DNA of 64,000 nt from G963422275 sp963422275 (GCA_963422275.1 OY729418.1:2666001-2730000); one strand, 5' to 3'; numbered from the stretch's first letter, positions 8,183-17,232 are shown. Notes: generated from the sequence alone by a model not told the origin. Numbers and translations are program-made.

Positions 8183-11100
8183 ATGGCCAAGAGCACCCGC
8201 CAATACGTATTCGAGGGCATGGAAGTGCTGCCGGAGGCGCTGGTCCCGTTTGTGGAGAAGCGGCTGGAAAGTGCGCTGATCGGCCATTGGCAGGTCCGGG
8301 TTGCCGAAAAGCTCCGGCTGCACGCCGGCCCCAATGGCGGCATCGCCTGGGACCAGGCCGCGCTGCTGAACGCCATGGACCGGTTCTGGACAGACGCCTT
8401 CAAGACCGTGCTGGGACGCGCCGAACGCTCGATCGTGAACGAACTGGTCGCTGTCCGTAACAAGCTCTCGCACAACGAGGGTTTTACTTATGATGACGCC
8501 GAGCGCGCGCTGGATTCCATGCGCCGCCTGATGGAAGCCATCGGCGCCGGGGCGCCCGCCGAGCGACTCGGCAAGATGCGCGACACGATATTGCGCACCA
8601 GGTTCGCGGAGCTCCGGCGCAACGAGGAGCGCCGCAAGACCAGCCGCTCGGAGATTTCCGTCGATACGGTCGGGGGGCTGCTGCCCTGGCGCGAGGTTGT
8701 CGAGCCGCACCATGACGTCGCCACCGGCGAGTTCCTCCAAGCCGAGTTCGCCGCCGATCTCGGCAAGGTCCACGCCGGCAGCGCGCCTTCGGAATACGGC
8801 GACCCGCAGGAATTCTTCGGCCGTACCTACCTTACCGACGGCCTCGGCGCACTGCTGGTCGGCGTGGCCAAAAGGCTCTCCGGCGCCGGCGGCGATCCGG
8901 TGGTCGAGCTTCAGACCAACTTCGGCGGCGGCAAGACCCACTCCATGCTGGCGCTCCATCACATGGCGGGTAGAACGCCGGCGCGCGACTTGCCCGGTCT
9001 CGATCAGCTGCTGTCCGCGCACGGCGCGGCGGTGCCGCAACACATCAACCGCGCGGTTCTGGTCGGCACGTCACGTGGCCCACAGGACGTGATCGCCGGG
9101 GAAGGCGGCCGCAAGATTCGCACCACCTGGGGCGAGATGGCCTGGCAACTGGGCGGTGTGGACGCCTTCGACATGATCGCCGGGAACGATTCCAGGGGCA
9201 TCGCGCCGGGATCGAACCTTCTGGAAGCGATATTCAAGCGATGCTCGCCGTGCCTGATTCTGATCGACGAATGGGTGGCTTATCTGCGCCAGATCTTCCG
9301 GACCGAAGGTCTGCCGTCGGGCTCCTTCGACGCCAATCTCAGCTTCGTTCAGTCCTTGACGGAGGCGGTCAAGACCAGCCCCGGTACCGTGCTGGTGGCG
9401 GCGCTGCCGGCTTCGCAGATCGAGGTGGGCGGCGAGGGTGGGCAGGAAGCGCTGGTTCGGCTCAAGCAGACCTTCTCCCGGGTCGAGTCGTCCTGGCGGC
9501 CGGCTTCGCAGGAAGAGAGCTACGAAATCGTCCGCCGGCGGCTGTTCAAGGACATTCCCGGCGACAGGTTCCACCACCGGGACAACACGCTGAAGCAGTT
9601 CGCCAAGCTCTATCGGGACAATGCCAACGAGTTCCCGCGCGGCTCGGCCGATCAAGACTACCGGCGCAAGCTAGAGAAGGCGTATCCCATCCATCCAGAA
9701 CTTTTCGATCAGCTCTATGCAGGCTGGGGTTCCCTGGAACGATTTCAACGCACCCGCGGCGTGTTGCGGTTGATGGCCCAAGGCATTCACGAGCTGTGGA
9801 TGCACAACGATCCTTCGGTGATGATCATGCCGGGGAGCATCGCGGTCGGTTCGGCCGGCGTGGAATCGGAGCTGCTTAACTATCTCGACGCGAACTGGCA
9901 ATCGATCATCGCCGGCGATATCGACGGATCGAATTCGATCCCCTACCAGATCGATCAGTCCGCCCCCAACCTGAACCGCTATTCCGCGACCCGCCGGGTT
10001 GCCCGCGCCATTTTCATGGGCACCGCCCCGACCTACCAGCAGGAGAACCGGGGACTTGACGACAAGCAGATCAATCTCGGCGTCGTGCAGCCGGGGGAGA
10101 AACCGGCGGTCTTCGGCGACGCGCTGCGGCGGCTCGGCAACCGGGCCAGGTTCCTGCACGGCGATCTCGGCCGCTATTGGTATTCCGTGGCGGCGAGCCT
10201 CAATCGTGTCGCCGCCGACCGGGCCGAGCAGGTGGAGGAAGCGCTCGTTCTGGTGGAGATCGACAAGCGGCTGGCGGCCTATATCAACGGGCTCGGTGAC
10301 CGCGGCCACTTCGATGCCGTGCAGGCGGCGCCCGGAAGCTCCGCGGACGTGCCGGACCAAGCGGGCGGTGTGCGCGCCGTCGTGCTCGGCATCGCGCATT
10401 CCCATGACGGCCGCGATGGATCCGGGGCGATGACGGCAGCCAAGGATATTCTGACGCAACGGGGCAGCACACCGCGCGTCTACCGCAACGTGCTGGTGTT
10501 CCTCGCCGCCGAGGCGCGCCAGCTCGACAACCTCAAGGAGGCCATGCGCAGCGCCCTGGCGTGGGACGGGGTCGTGCGCGAGACGGAACGTCTCAACCTG
10601 ACCCAAAGCGACAGCGCGCTCGCGAAGGCGAAATCGGCCGAAGCGAACGAGACTGTGGAGACGCGCCTCAAGGAGGCCTGGTGCTATCTCTTGTATCCGA
10701 GACAGGACGGCGCGGAGGCCGATGTCGCGTGGGTATCGGGCAAAGTGCCGGCTCGCGACGGCCTTCTTGGACGGGCGAGCAAGAGACTGGTCGACGAGGA
10801 AGGCCTTCTGCCCGAACTCGGTCCGGCAAGGCTGGATCGCGAACTCCAGAGATATATCTGGAAAGGCAAGGACCATCTCTCGCTGAAAGATCTCCGGGAG
10901 TATCTCGACCGTTATACCTACCTGCCGCGGCTGAAGGACCGCTCGGTGCTTGTCAGGACCGTCGCCACGGCCATCGGCGGCATGCTGCCGGGACGGTTCG
11001 CCTATGCCGAAGGCTGGGACGAGGCCGCCGGAACCTACCGCGACCTTGCGATAGATAACGCGGTGAACGTCCATGTGGTCATCGACAATGAAAGTCTCAT

Positions 11101-11476
11101 TGTGAGGCCAGATATTGCCGAGGCGCACCGCCCACAGCCGCGAGTGGCTATCGGCAGCGAAAGCGGAGATCCGTCCTTTTCGGATAGCGGGTCAACAACG
11201 GAAGACGATGCTGGCAGGGCAGACGACGGTTGGCAAACCGAAACGAAACCGACCCGGTTCATAGGCATGGCGATGATTTCATCGGAACGGCCGGCGCGGG
11301 ATATCCATCGAATCGTCGAGGCCGTCGTCGAGCAACTCACGACTCTTCCTGGCAGCGAGGTGACCTTGAAACTCGAGATCGACGCCGAAGTTCCATCCGG
11401 TCTGGATCGTGCTAAAGTACGAACGTTGATCGAGAACGCCAATACGCTCGGCTTTGTCGAGAAGAAGATCAAATGA
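8183..11476 (+). CDS. DUF499 ATPase with N-terminal Swt1-type HEPN domain (PglY/BrxC-like)
   Basis: A 1097-residue P-loop protein. Residues about 10-130 form a Swt1-like HEPN domain containing the motif RNKLSH (residues about 92-97), which fits the RNxxxH active-site pattern of HEPN ribonucleases. DUF499 follows, with Walker A QTNFGGGKTHS near 247-256 and Walker B CLILIDEWVAYL near 355-366. DUF499 ATPases include PglY/BrxC of Pgl/BREX and pair with DUF1156 methylases. The gene is separated from its upstream partner by 67 bp, unlike the tight overlaps before it. It is the last gene of the operon: beyond it lie integrase debris and IS DNA. The HEPN motif is intact, so RNA-cleaving activity is possible but unproven. 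Confidence 0.92.
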   Translation: MAKSTRQYVFEGMEVLPEALVPFVEKRLESALIGHWQVRVAEKLRLHAGPNGGIAWDQAALLNAMDRFWTDAFKTVLGRAERSIVNELVAVRNKLSHNEGFTYDDAERALDSMRRLMEAIGAGAPAERLGKMRDTILRTRFAELRRNEERRKTSRSEISVDTVGGLLPWREVVEPHHDVATGEFLQAEFAADLGKVHAGSAPSEYGDPQEFFGRTYLTDGLGALLVGVAKRLSGAGGDPVVELQTNFGGGKTHSMLALHHMAGRTPARDLPGLDQLLSAHGAAVPQHINRAVLVGTSRGPQDVIAGEGGRKIRTTWGEMAWQLGGVDAFDMIAGNDSRGIAPGSNLLEAIFKRCSPCLILIDEWVAYLRQIFRTEGLPSGSFDANLSFVQSLTEAVKTSPGTVLVAALPASQIEVGGEGGQEALVRLKQTFSRVESSWRPASQEESYEIVRRRLFKDIPGDRFHHRDNTLKQFAKLYRDNANEFPRGSADQDYRRKLEKAYPIHPELFDQLYAGWGSLERFQRTRGVLRLMAQGIHELWMHNDPSVMIMPGSIAVGSAGVESELLNYLDANWQSIIAGDIDGSNSIPYQIDQSAPNLNRYSATRRVARAIFMGTAPTYQQENRGLDDKQINLGVVQPGEKPAVFGDALRRLGNRARFLHGDLGRYWYSVAASLNRVAADRAEQVEEALVLVEIDKRLAAYINGLGDRGHFDAVQAAPGSSADVPDQAGGVRAVVLGIAHSHDGRDGSGAMTAAKDILTQRGSTPRVYRNVLVFLAAEARQLDNLKEAMRSALAWDGVVRETERLNLTQSDSALAKAKSAEANETVETRLKEAWCYLLYPRQDGAEADVAWVSGKVPARDGLLGRASKRLVDEEGLLPELGPARLDRELQRYIWKGKDHLSLKDLREYLDRYTYLPRLKDRSVLVRTVATAIGGMLPGRFAYAEGWDEAAGTYRDLAIDNAVNVHVVIDNESLIVRPDIAEAHRPQPRVAIGSESGDPSFSDSGSTTEDDAGRADDGWQTETKPTRFIGMAMISSERPARDIHRIVEAVVEQLTTLPGSEVTLKLEIDAEVPSGLDRAKVRTLIENANTLGFVEKKIK

Positions 11477-11561
11477 ATGTTTGACTGCAGAAGGCCGCTA
11501 GGAACGTCTCGCTTGCGACAGAGCAACATCTACATCATCTCGCATTACGCTGTGTTGAAGA

Positions 11562-11935
11562 TCAACCCGCGATTTTGGCAATCCTGCTGGCGATGCGGTT
11601 TGTGGCAAACTTGATGGGACTGTTGGCAAGATGTACGTATCGCAAGGTTGTCTGGGCTTGGGTAGACCAAGAAGCTTCCCGATCATCGAAAGCCCTTCGC
11701 CAAGTAGCAGACTGCCGCTGGCGAAGGAGTGCCCGAGATACTGAATCCGCAGTCGTCAATCCCGGATGCGCTGCCACGGGTTACTGAAGGTCGGTCAGCA
11801 TCAGCAGACGGGCTGCTGTGCCAGCCGCCGGCATCTTCGAACCGTCTTGCTCGACCTCCTTTAGCATTTCGCCGAAGCCGCCGGTATTCCTCATCCGACA
11901 GGAACTGCTTCACATGGCGGTACAAGTTGGAACTG
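11562..11935 (-). pseudogene. Degraded phage-type tyrosine recombinase (integrase) remnant
   Basis: Reading the minus strand through several frames recovers pieces of a tyrosine integrase. Near 11925 there is HVKQFLSDEEYRRL and, one frame over, LKEVEQDGSKMPAAGTAARL. Then come HSFASGSLLLGEGLSMIGKL and finally TLRYVHLANSPIKFATNRIA, ending at a stop at 11562. These match the order seen in intact integrases, including the terminal RY with the nucleophilic tyrosine. The central part is missing, at least two frameshifts are present, and the usual DLRH is YLGH, so the enzyme is dead. Its position at the end of the defence operon suggests that operon arrived as an integrase-borne island. Confidence 0.65.
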
Positions 11936-12040
11936 CTTTTTGTGTCGTCGACCGGGTTTGACTTGTGGGAGTTCGCTTATTCGGCAGCAAGTTGCATCGC
12001 AGGCGTAGTGGCTTTGTCTGCCGCTGTCGTTGGGTTTTGG

Positions 12041-12865
12041 CTAGGCTGTGGACTCAATTGATTTTTGTGCGAGATTGCGCAGGATGCAGCGTGCTGCGGC
12101 GAGGGTGACGGCGGAGAGGAAGTTGCGGGCGCGTTTGTCGTAGCGCGTTGCGACCCTGCGGAACTCCTTGATTCTGGCGAAGAACCGCTCTACGCGATTG
12201 CGGCTTGCATAGGCCTTGCGGTCCAGCGGACGCTGCGTTTTGCGATGGCTTCTGGAGGGAATGACGGCGACGCCGCCGCCGGCTTTGATCCAGGTGACAA
12301 TGGCGTCGGTGTCATAAGCCTTGTCGCCGATCACGATCGCTGCTGGGTCATCGTTGCCGAGCAGTGCCAGTGCCTGGGTGCAGTCGGCGACCTGACCGGG
12401 CGACAGCCGCATCGCCGTGGGATGCCCCCCGCCGTCGACAGCGACATGAATTTTGGTGGTCAGACCGCCCCGGCTGCGCCCGATGTGCCGGGGCTGGGCA
12501 TCCCTCCGCGACCCGGCTCCGTGCTTGTGGACGCGGACCGCCGAGGAGTCGATCATCCGCGTCTTCAAGTGCCCGGCTCCGCCGCCGTCCGGACCGTCGT
12601 CCTGCCCGACAAGTCTCTGCAACTTCTCCATGATCTGCGACCAGGTCCCGTCCTTGCTCCATCGATTGCAGCGGTTGCAACAGGTCGTGTACGGACCGTA
12701 GTGTCGCGGCAGGTCGCGCCATGGGATGCCACTGCGCAGCACGAAAAAGATGCCGTCGAAAACCCGGCGGTCGTTCTTGCGCATCGGTCCTTGCCGACCG
12801 GTTGGCAGAACCGATCGCGGAACCAACCATTCCGCATCGGTCATGTCGTGGCGGGAACTTGCCAT
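12041..12865 (-). CDS. IS5-family (IS427-type) DDE transposase
   Basis: A 274-residue transposase. The N-terminus carries the family sequence MTDAEW and SGIPWRDLPRHYGPY. The DDE core shows MIDSSAVRVHKHG, then VIGDKAYDTDAI, then RNRVERFFARIKEFRRVATR. The single uninterrupted frame distinguishes it from members that need a frameshift. An unusual detail is that the last sense codon is the final codon of the IS, and the stop codon TAG is supplied by the CTAG target duplication outside the element. The coding region therefore extends past the IS boundary. Confidence 0.93.
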   Translation of the reverse strand: MASSRHDMTDAEWLVPRSVLPTGRQGPMRKNDRRVFDGIFFVLRSGIPWRDLPRHYGPYTTCCNRCNRWSKDGTWSQIMEKLQRLVGQDDGPDGGGAGHLKTRMIDSSAVRVHKHGAGSRRDAQPRHIGRSRGGLTTKIHVAVDGGGHPTAMRLSPGQVADCTQALALLGNDDPAAIVIGDKAYDTDAIVTWIKAGGGVAVIPSRSHRKTQRPLDRKAYASRNRVERFFARIKEFRRVATRYDKRARNFLSAVTLAAARCILRNLAQKSIESTA

Positions 12866-12941
12866 AAGTCGAAACCCCTTCCAAGGATCATCAGTCGCAC
12901 AAGACCCTTATGCAATCTCTTCATATAATTGGGTACACAGC
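12045..12941 (-). mobile_element. IS5-family (IS427-type) insertion sequence, intact
   Basis: The ends are imperfect inverted repeats: GCTGTGGACTCAATT on the left and, reverse-complemented, GCTGTGTACCCAATT on the right. The flanks are a CTAG target duplication (12041-12044 and 12942-12945). The element is 897 bp with one minus-strand transposase. It interrupts the TRAP permease fragment. The transposase frame is undamaged, so the element may be active. Confidence 0.9.
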
Positions 12942-13161
12942 CTAGCACTGATGGGGAGCATCTACCGCTTGTTGATGGCGCTTGCGGGGCTGATCTTTAT
13001 CGCGCCGTCGCTGCATGCCGATCTTGTGGCCGTGATAGTCGCAAGCCCCGCAATAGTGTCGCAGATCTTGGCGCGGCGTGTGCATAGTTCAGAGATGCAT
13101 GGCAATTCACGGCAATCAAGCCGAAGTTAGCGCAATGAATGTGTATGGTATCGAAGGCTAA

Positions 13162-14397
13162 TCAGTTGAGGCTAGCGTCTGGCATAACGTATCCCATTGC
13201 ATAGGTTGCCTTCATTCGGGCGAGACATTCAGCAGTCGGCAATGGTTTCTCAAATCGCGACGGATCGATGAGCGATAGGCTGTAGGGTGGCTGGCCTTCA
13301 AGCATCCAATCGGCCAGGAATCTTCCAGACCCGCCTCCGGTCCCAATTCCCACCGGGAATCCCGCCGCAAGCCATAAACCAGCATGCCCCCTCACAGGGC
13401 CTACCAACGGGCACCCATCCGGGGGAAAGCACAGTGGGCCGTTGTTTATCACCTTGATTCCGGTCTCTCCGAATGCTGGAACGCGTTCAACAACGCGCAT
13501 CAAATGCGCTTCAATTCGATCTAGATCGGGTGCAAGCAACTCTTGGCCGAAATCCGGCGGAATTCCGTCTGTTGCCCAAGGCACGGGATCGGTTTCGTAG
13601 ACGCCACAGAGCAGCGAGTGCCTCTCCTGCCGTATGTTCGCAGGTGCAGCAGGATCTCGAATCGTTGGAATCTCGTGATTCAAATCCTTCAGCGCAATTA
13701 CGTCATCGGTGATCACCTCGTGATGTTCGAGCGCGTAGAGCGGAAAATCGATGCCAACCTGCAATGCAAGTTTGCGGGTCCAGAAACTTGCTGCAAGAAC
13801 GACATGCTCTGATTCAATCACGCCGTGCTCGGTATCCACCTGCCACCGACAGTCCGTCAATTTCCTAAGTTCAAGGACTGGGCATTGCCGGCGAATTTCA
13901 GCTCCTCTGTTTTGCGCAGCCTTGGCGAGAGCGTGGGTCGTGCTGGCGGAATCGACATGCCCGTCGTCCGGCGTGTGCGCCGCTCCAAACAATCCTTCCG
14001 GGTTGACTAAGGGGTTCAACTTTGCCACTTCCGCTGCATCGACAACCCGATACTTCACGCCGAGGAATTCGAAAAACGGAATCAGGGACTTGTAGGCATC
14101 CAACTCGGCTTGAGATGTTGCGAGCCGAAGGCTTCCCGTTGCATGAAAATCGATCGACTGGCCCGTTTCTCTTTCGACCTCCAAGTAAGTGGCGAGTGAG
14201 TCCGCATGGAGGCGTGCTATTTCGGCGTAATGGCCGAAGTGCGTGACGTTTCCTGCCGCATGCCATGTCGATCCCGAAGTCAGGTCAAGGCGCTCGCACA
14301 GAACGATGTCGGACCAACCCTTGCTGGCCAATGCGTAAAGCACCGAGCAGCCGACGATTCCGCCGCCGACCACGACAACTTTGGCGCTCTCGATCAT
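13162..14397 (-). CDS. FAD-dependent oxidoreductase (DadA/dimethylglycine dehydrogenase N-domain type)
   Basis: A 411-residue DAO-superfamily flavoprotein. The N-terminal Rossmann motif is VVVVGGGIVGCSVLYAL (residues 7-23), followed by SGSTWHAAGNV, which is typical of sarcosine/dimethylglycine dehydrogenase-like enzymes. The C-terminal AAGFPVGIGTGGGSGRFLADW closes the FAD site. Dimethylglycine dehydrogenases are normally about 800 residues with a GcvT-like folate domain. This protein stops just after the FAD domain, so it is either a stand-alone member or truncated. Its stop lies about 30 bp from the converging TRAP fragment, a rearranged spot. It starts only 3 bp after the stop of the MttB-family gene and is surely co-transcribed. 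The substrate is inferred to be an N-methylated amine. Confidence 0.85.
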   Translation of the reverse strand: MIESAKVVVVGGGIVGCSVLYALASKGWSDIVLCERLDLTSGSTWHAAGNVTHFGHYAEIARLHADSLATYLEVERETGQSIDFHATGSLRLATSQAELDAYKSLIPFFEFLGVKYRVVDAAEVAKLNPLVNPEGLFGAAHTPDDGHVDSASTTHALAKAAQNRGAEIRRQCPVLELRKLTDCRWQVDTEHGVIESEHVVLAASFWTRKLALQVGIDFPLYALEHHEVITDDVIALKDLNHEIPTIRDPAAPANIRQERHSLLCGVYETDPVPWATDGIPPDFGQELLAPDLDRIEAHLMRVVERVPAFGETGIKVINNGPLCFPPDGCPLVGPVRGHAGLWLAAGFPVGIGTGGGSGRFLADWMLEGQPPYSLSLIDPSRFEKPLPTAECLARMKATYAMGYVMPDASLN

Positions 14398-14400
14398 GGT

Positions 14401-15963
14401 TCAACCGTCGCTCGCACGAGCCCAGCGAGACGATGTCTGCCGGGTTTCCGCGAGCGGCAGGCGAATCGGGAAACGATCCCGTACGGCGGCGTCATTCTGA
14501 TCCGTGATGTGGTCGGGAAAGTAATGGACCATAACCGTCTGTACACGCTCTGACGCGCGTTTCCACATGTCTTTCGAACCCTTTTGATACCAGTCGTCAG
14601 GATCAGTTCGGTCCGCGAGATCAGGGTAGACATATTCGCTCTGCATCAGGCTCAGTGTCTGCCGGTTGCCCAAGTAGTGGCCAACTCCGCGAGATGTGTC
14701 GGCTATTTCGTCCACCGCCAGCTTCTCGTCAGTAACCTCGATGCCATGCATGATTCGGCGAATGCTGTTGATCATCTCATTGTCTATGATCATGGATTCC
14801 AGGGAACAGCCCAGCAGGCTTGCAAGCATGCCTGCGGATTCGTACACGAAGTCCGGCCCGCTCATCGCGGCCAAGGCGACAGACAGCGCTTTTTCATATC
14901 CGGCCTGATTGTCCGGCACTTTTGAATCGGCCATGCTGGCCGGTACACCGGTTGGTAGCTTGAGAAAACGCATCATTTGGGCTTGGCCCGCGCCGAGCAA
15001 TGCTTGCTCCCCGCTACCTCCGCTGAAGGCACCAGTCCTGAGGTCGGCGACAAATGGCCACCCGCTTGCAATGACTGGATGTCCCGGTTTTACCAAGTTG
15101 ATGGCAACCAAGGCCCCGACCGACTCCGCAACGGACTGCACCAACGTTCCGGCAAGAGCAGCGGGCGCAGTTGCGCCAGCTTGCGGACCGGTTTGGCTGA
15201 GAATGGGCATGCCAGCATGTACGGCTGCAGTTGCAACGTCACTGCTTTCCTCGGCGAAGGACAGGGGGGAGACAATCGTTGTGGCATGCACCGAAAGAAA
15301 CGGGCGCTCGCGAAACGCTCCACGACGTCCGACCATCAAATCGAGCATCTCGACGATTTCGTCGACGTGTGTGTTCAAAACGATGCTCGTTCCAAGGTGC
15401 TTTCGGGTGCCTTTCGCGATGGCGTAAACCGTATTCAGGTCAAGTTCCCGCCAGTCTTCAATATCGGTTGCCACGACCGGCCGGGCAAACCACTGAATGT
15501 TGGGAAGAGTGTCACACAGCCGCGCGAGATCGTACAGGTCGGCCAAGGTAGGCGGGCGGTATGTCGCGGTCCGAGAATCCAGCATCTTGACCGCGGCGCC
15601 TCCGGTCGCGAAGTGCACATGCCCGTCGCGCACCTCAATGTCGTATTCGGAAGTCTGGCCGAATAAAACAAAGTCGCGCGCCGCTCCTGCAATGATATCT
15701 TCCACCAAAGATTTCGGGAACAATAGACGGCCATCCGGCCCGATCGAACACCCTTTCGCAAGCGCTAGTTCGCGAACCGTCCGCGTCGACTGCTTGATGC
15801 CAACTCTGGCGAGCACGTCCAACGCTGCGGCCCATATTTTTTCCATGCCGGCTTGAGTCAACGGGCGGTATGCGCCGCCAAGCGTGCCTGTCGACGCGAC
15901 AGGAAAACCTTTAAGTGCCAGAGCGCGTTCGCGGCGCCGTCCCGCAGTTCTTGCCCGCCGCAT
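14401..15963 (-). CDS. MttB/MtgB-family (trimethylamine methyltransferase-like) protein
   Basis: A 520-residue protein of the MttB superfamily. It starts with the basic leader seen in alphaproteobacterial members, then GGAYRPLTQAGMEKIW. Later come SVHATTIVSPLSFAEESSDV, GMPILSQTGPQAGATAP and FSGGSGEQALLGAGQAQMMR, which belong to the TIM-barrel core. No in-frame amber codon is needed, so it is the non-pyrrolysine type, related to glycine-betaine methyltransferase MtgB. These enzymes demethylate quaternary amines, passing the methyl group to a corrinoid or folate carrier. It pairs with the downstream FAD gene, which could act on the demethylated product. The exact substrate cannot be read from the sequence. 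Confidence 0.88.
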   Translation of the reverse strand: MRRARTAGRRRERALALKGFPVASTGTLGGAYRPLTQAGMEKIWAAALDVLARVGIKQSTRTVRELALAKGCSIGPDGRLLFPKSLVEDIIAGAARDFVLFGQTSEYDIEVRDGHVHFATGGAAVKMLDSRTATYRPPTLADLYDLARLCDTLPNIQWFARPVVATDIEDWRELDLNTVYAIAKGTRKHLGTSIVLNTHVDEIVEMLDLMVGRRGAFRERPFLSVHATTIVSPLSFAEESSDVATAAVHAGMPILSQTGPQAGATAPAALAGTLVQSVAESVGALVAINLVKPGHPVIASGWPFVADLRTGAFSGGSGEQALLGAGQAQMMRFLKLPTGVPASMADSKVPDNQAGYEKALSVALAAMSGPDFVYESAGMLASLLGCSLESMIIDNEMINSIRRIMHGIEVTDEKLAVDEIADTSRGVGHYLGNRQTLSLMQSEYVYPDLADRTDPDDWYQKGSKDMWKRASERVQTVMVHYFPDHITDQNDAAVRDRFPIRLPLAETRQTSSRWARASDG

Positions 15964-16406
15964 CTAGCTTAATGCTGAATGACAGAATTCTGATGCAAAG
16001 TATCTACCGAGTGCTTGGGTGCAACGGTTCGAGTCATGGCATTTGTTTGCCATCAGGCACCATCCGCTGAATCGGCGAAATGAAATTCGCGCGACCCCAA
16101 ACTAGCGGTACATCAGCCAATGTGCGACTCAATTCGAGTTTTTCATGGTCGTTCTTTGTCCTCGATAAGCTGTTCCATTACTACGAGAAGCGAAAGATTG
16201 TAATGGCTAGCGACATGGCTGTTGTTCCAGAGACCGGATGCGACAACGCAACCTCGGTTTCTGAACTGTCCGAACCAATATGCGGACCGCATGCAGAGCC
16301 CAAAGAACGGAATTGCACTGATGCAACGGGCCAATGCACGAAGCAAGATCGGCTTCGTCTGCCTTGATTTTGCCACGGCCTATGCCGCATCGGCGTGCGG
16401 CAGCGC
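15964..16406. other. Non-coding gap with a possible gene-end remnant
   Basis: The first part is the upstream region of the MttB-family gene and presumably holds its promoter. From about 16144 to 16406 the minus strand carries ARCISAIPFFGLCMRSAYWF, which could be the 3' part of the degraded GIY-YIG-like gene found on the other side of the IS pair. I see no intact gene or RNA here. Confidence 0.35.
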
Positions 16407-16410
16407 CTAG

Positions 16411-17232
16411 GTCGTGTACTCATAAAGGGAAAAGGGATTTTCTTTTCGGCTCTGATGTGATTCAATCTTCCAAACAGTGGGAGATTGAGGATGCAGGGAC
16501 GGCACGATCTGACGGATGCGGAATGGGCGATCATCTCGCCGTTGCCGCCTGACAAGCCGCGGGGCGTTCCGCGGGTGGACGACCGGCGGGTGATCAGCGG
16601 GATCTTTAACATCCTGCGCACCGGCACGCCGTGGCGCGACCTTCCGGAACGCTGCGGGCCATATACGACAGTATGCAACCGCTACAACCGCTGGGCCAGG
16701 CAAGGGGTGCGGGAGCGCCTGTTCGGGGCGCTGGCGACGGGCTCGCCGGGATCTCTTCATCTCCTGGACTCCTCGGTGGTGCGCGCCCACCAGCACGCCG
16801 CGGGCGGAAAAAAGGGGGTCCGGACCACGCCATCGGACGCTCGCGAGGCGGGCTGAGCACCAAAATCCACGTCGTCGTCGACGGCCTTGGCCTGCCGCGC
16901 CGCTTCGCGTTCACCCCGGGCCAAGCCTCCGACAAGGCTGCCGTGCCGGCCCGGGACACCGTCGCCGACCGCGGCTATGACGCCCGCGCCATCCTCAAAC
17001 GCATCGCCGACCATGGCTCTTGCCCCCACATCCCGACCCAACGGGATCGCCGGGAGCAGCGCTCCATATCCCATCACCTGTACCGCCAACGCAATCTCGT
17101 CGAACGCTTCTTCAACAAGCTCAAGCACTTCCGAGGCATCGCGACCCGCCATCACAAGCTCGCAAGAAACTTCCTCGCCGCAATCGCCCTTGCCTGCATC
17201 CGCCTCTGGATCAAAACTAATGAGTACACGAC
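16411..17232 (+). mobile_element. IS427-type insertion sequence with two-frame transposase
   Basis: The inverted ends are GTCGTGTACTCAT at the left and the same sequence reverse-complemented at the right. CTAG is duplicated at 16407-16410 and 17233-17236. The element is 822 bp. The right CTAG is also the left target copy of the next IS, so the two elements stand in tandem. Confidence 0.9.

Larger units (their letters stand above)
11930..13130 (+). pseudogene. TRAP transporter fused permease, C-terminal fragment split by an IS
   Basis: Two plus-strand pieces flank the IS element. The left piece (about 11930-12044) reads LWEFAYSAASCIAGVVALSA. The right piece (12946-13130) reads IYRLLMALAGLIFIAPSLHA. 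Together they resemble the membrane C-terminus of fused TRAP transporter permeases. Removing the IS and one copy of its CTAG duplication joins codon CTA to GCA and restores one continuous frame, so the IS hit an existing reading frame. The 5' bulk of the gene is absent: the fragment starts where the integrase relic ends. It converges on the minus-strand gene ending at 13162. TRAP assignment is by pattern memory, not by search. Confidence 0.55.

Noticed and set aside
1..11476. A complete canonical BREX or DISARM system
   Set aside because: Signature genes PglZ, BrxL and DrmA/DrmB are not visible, although the left edge is truncated and the locus may continue.
12065..12928. A long plus-strand open frame opposite the IS427-type transposase
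   Set aside because: It is the antisense shadow of the transposase. Its translation has no family features, while the minus strand encodes a complete DDE enzyme.
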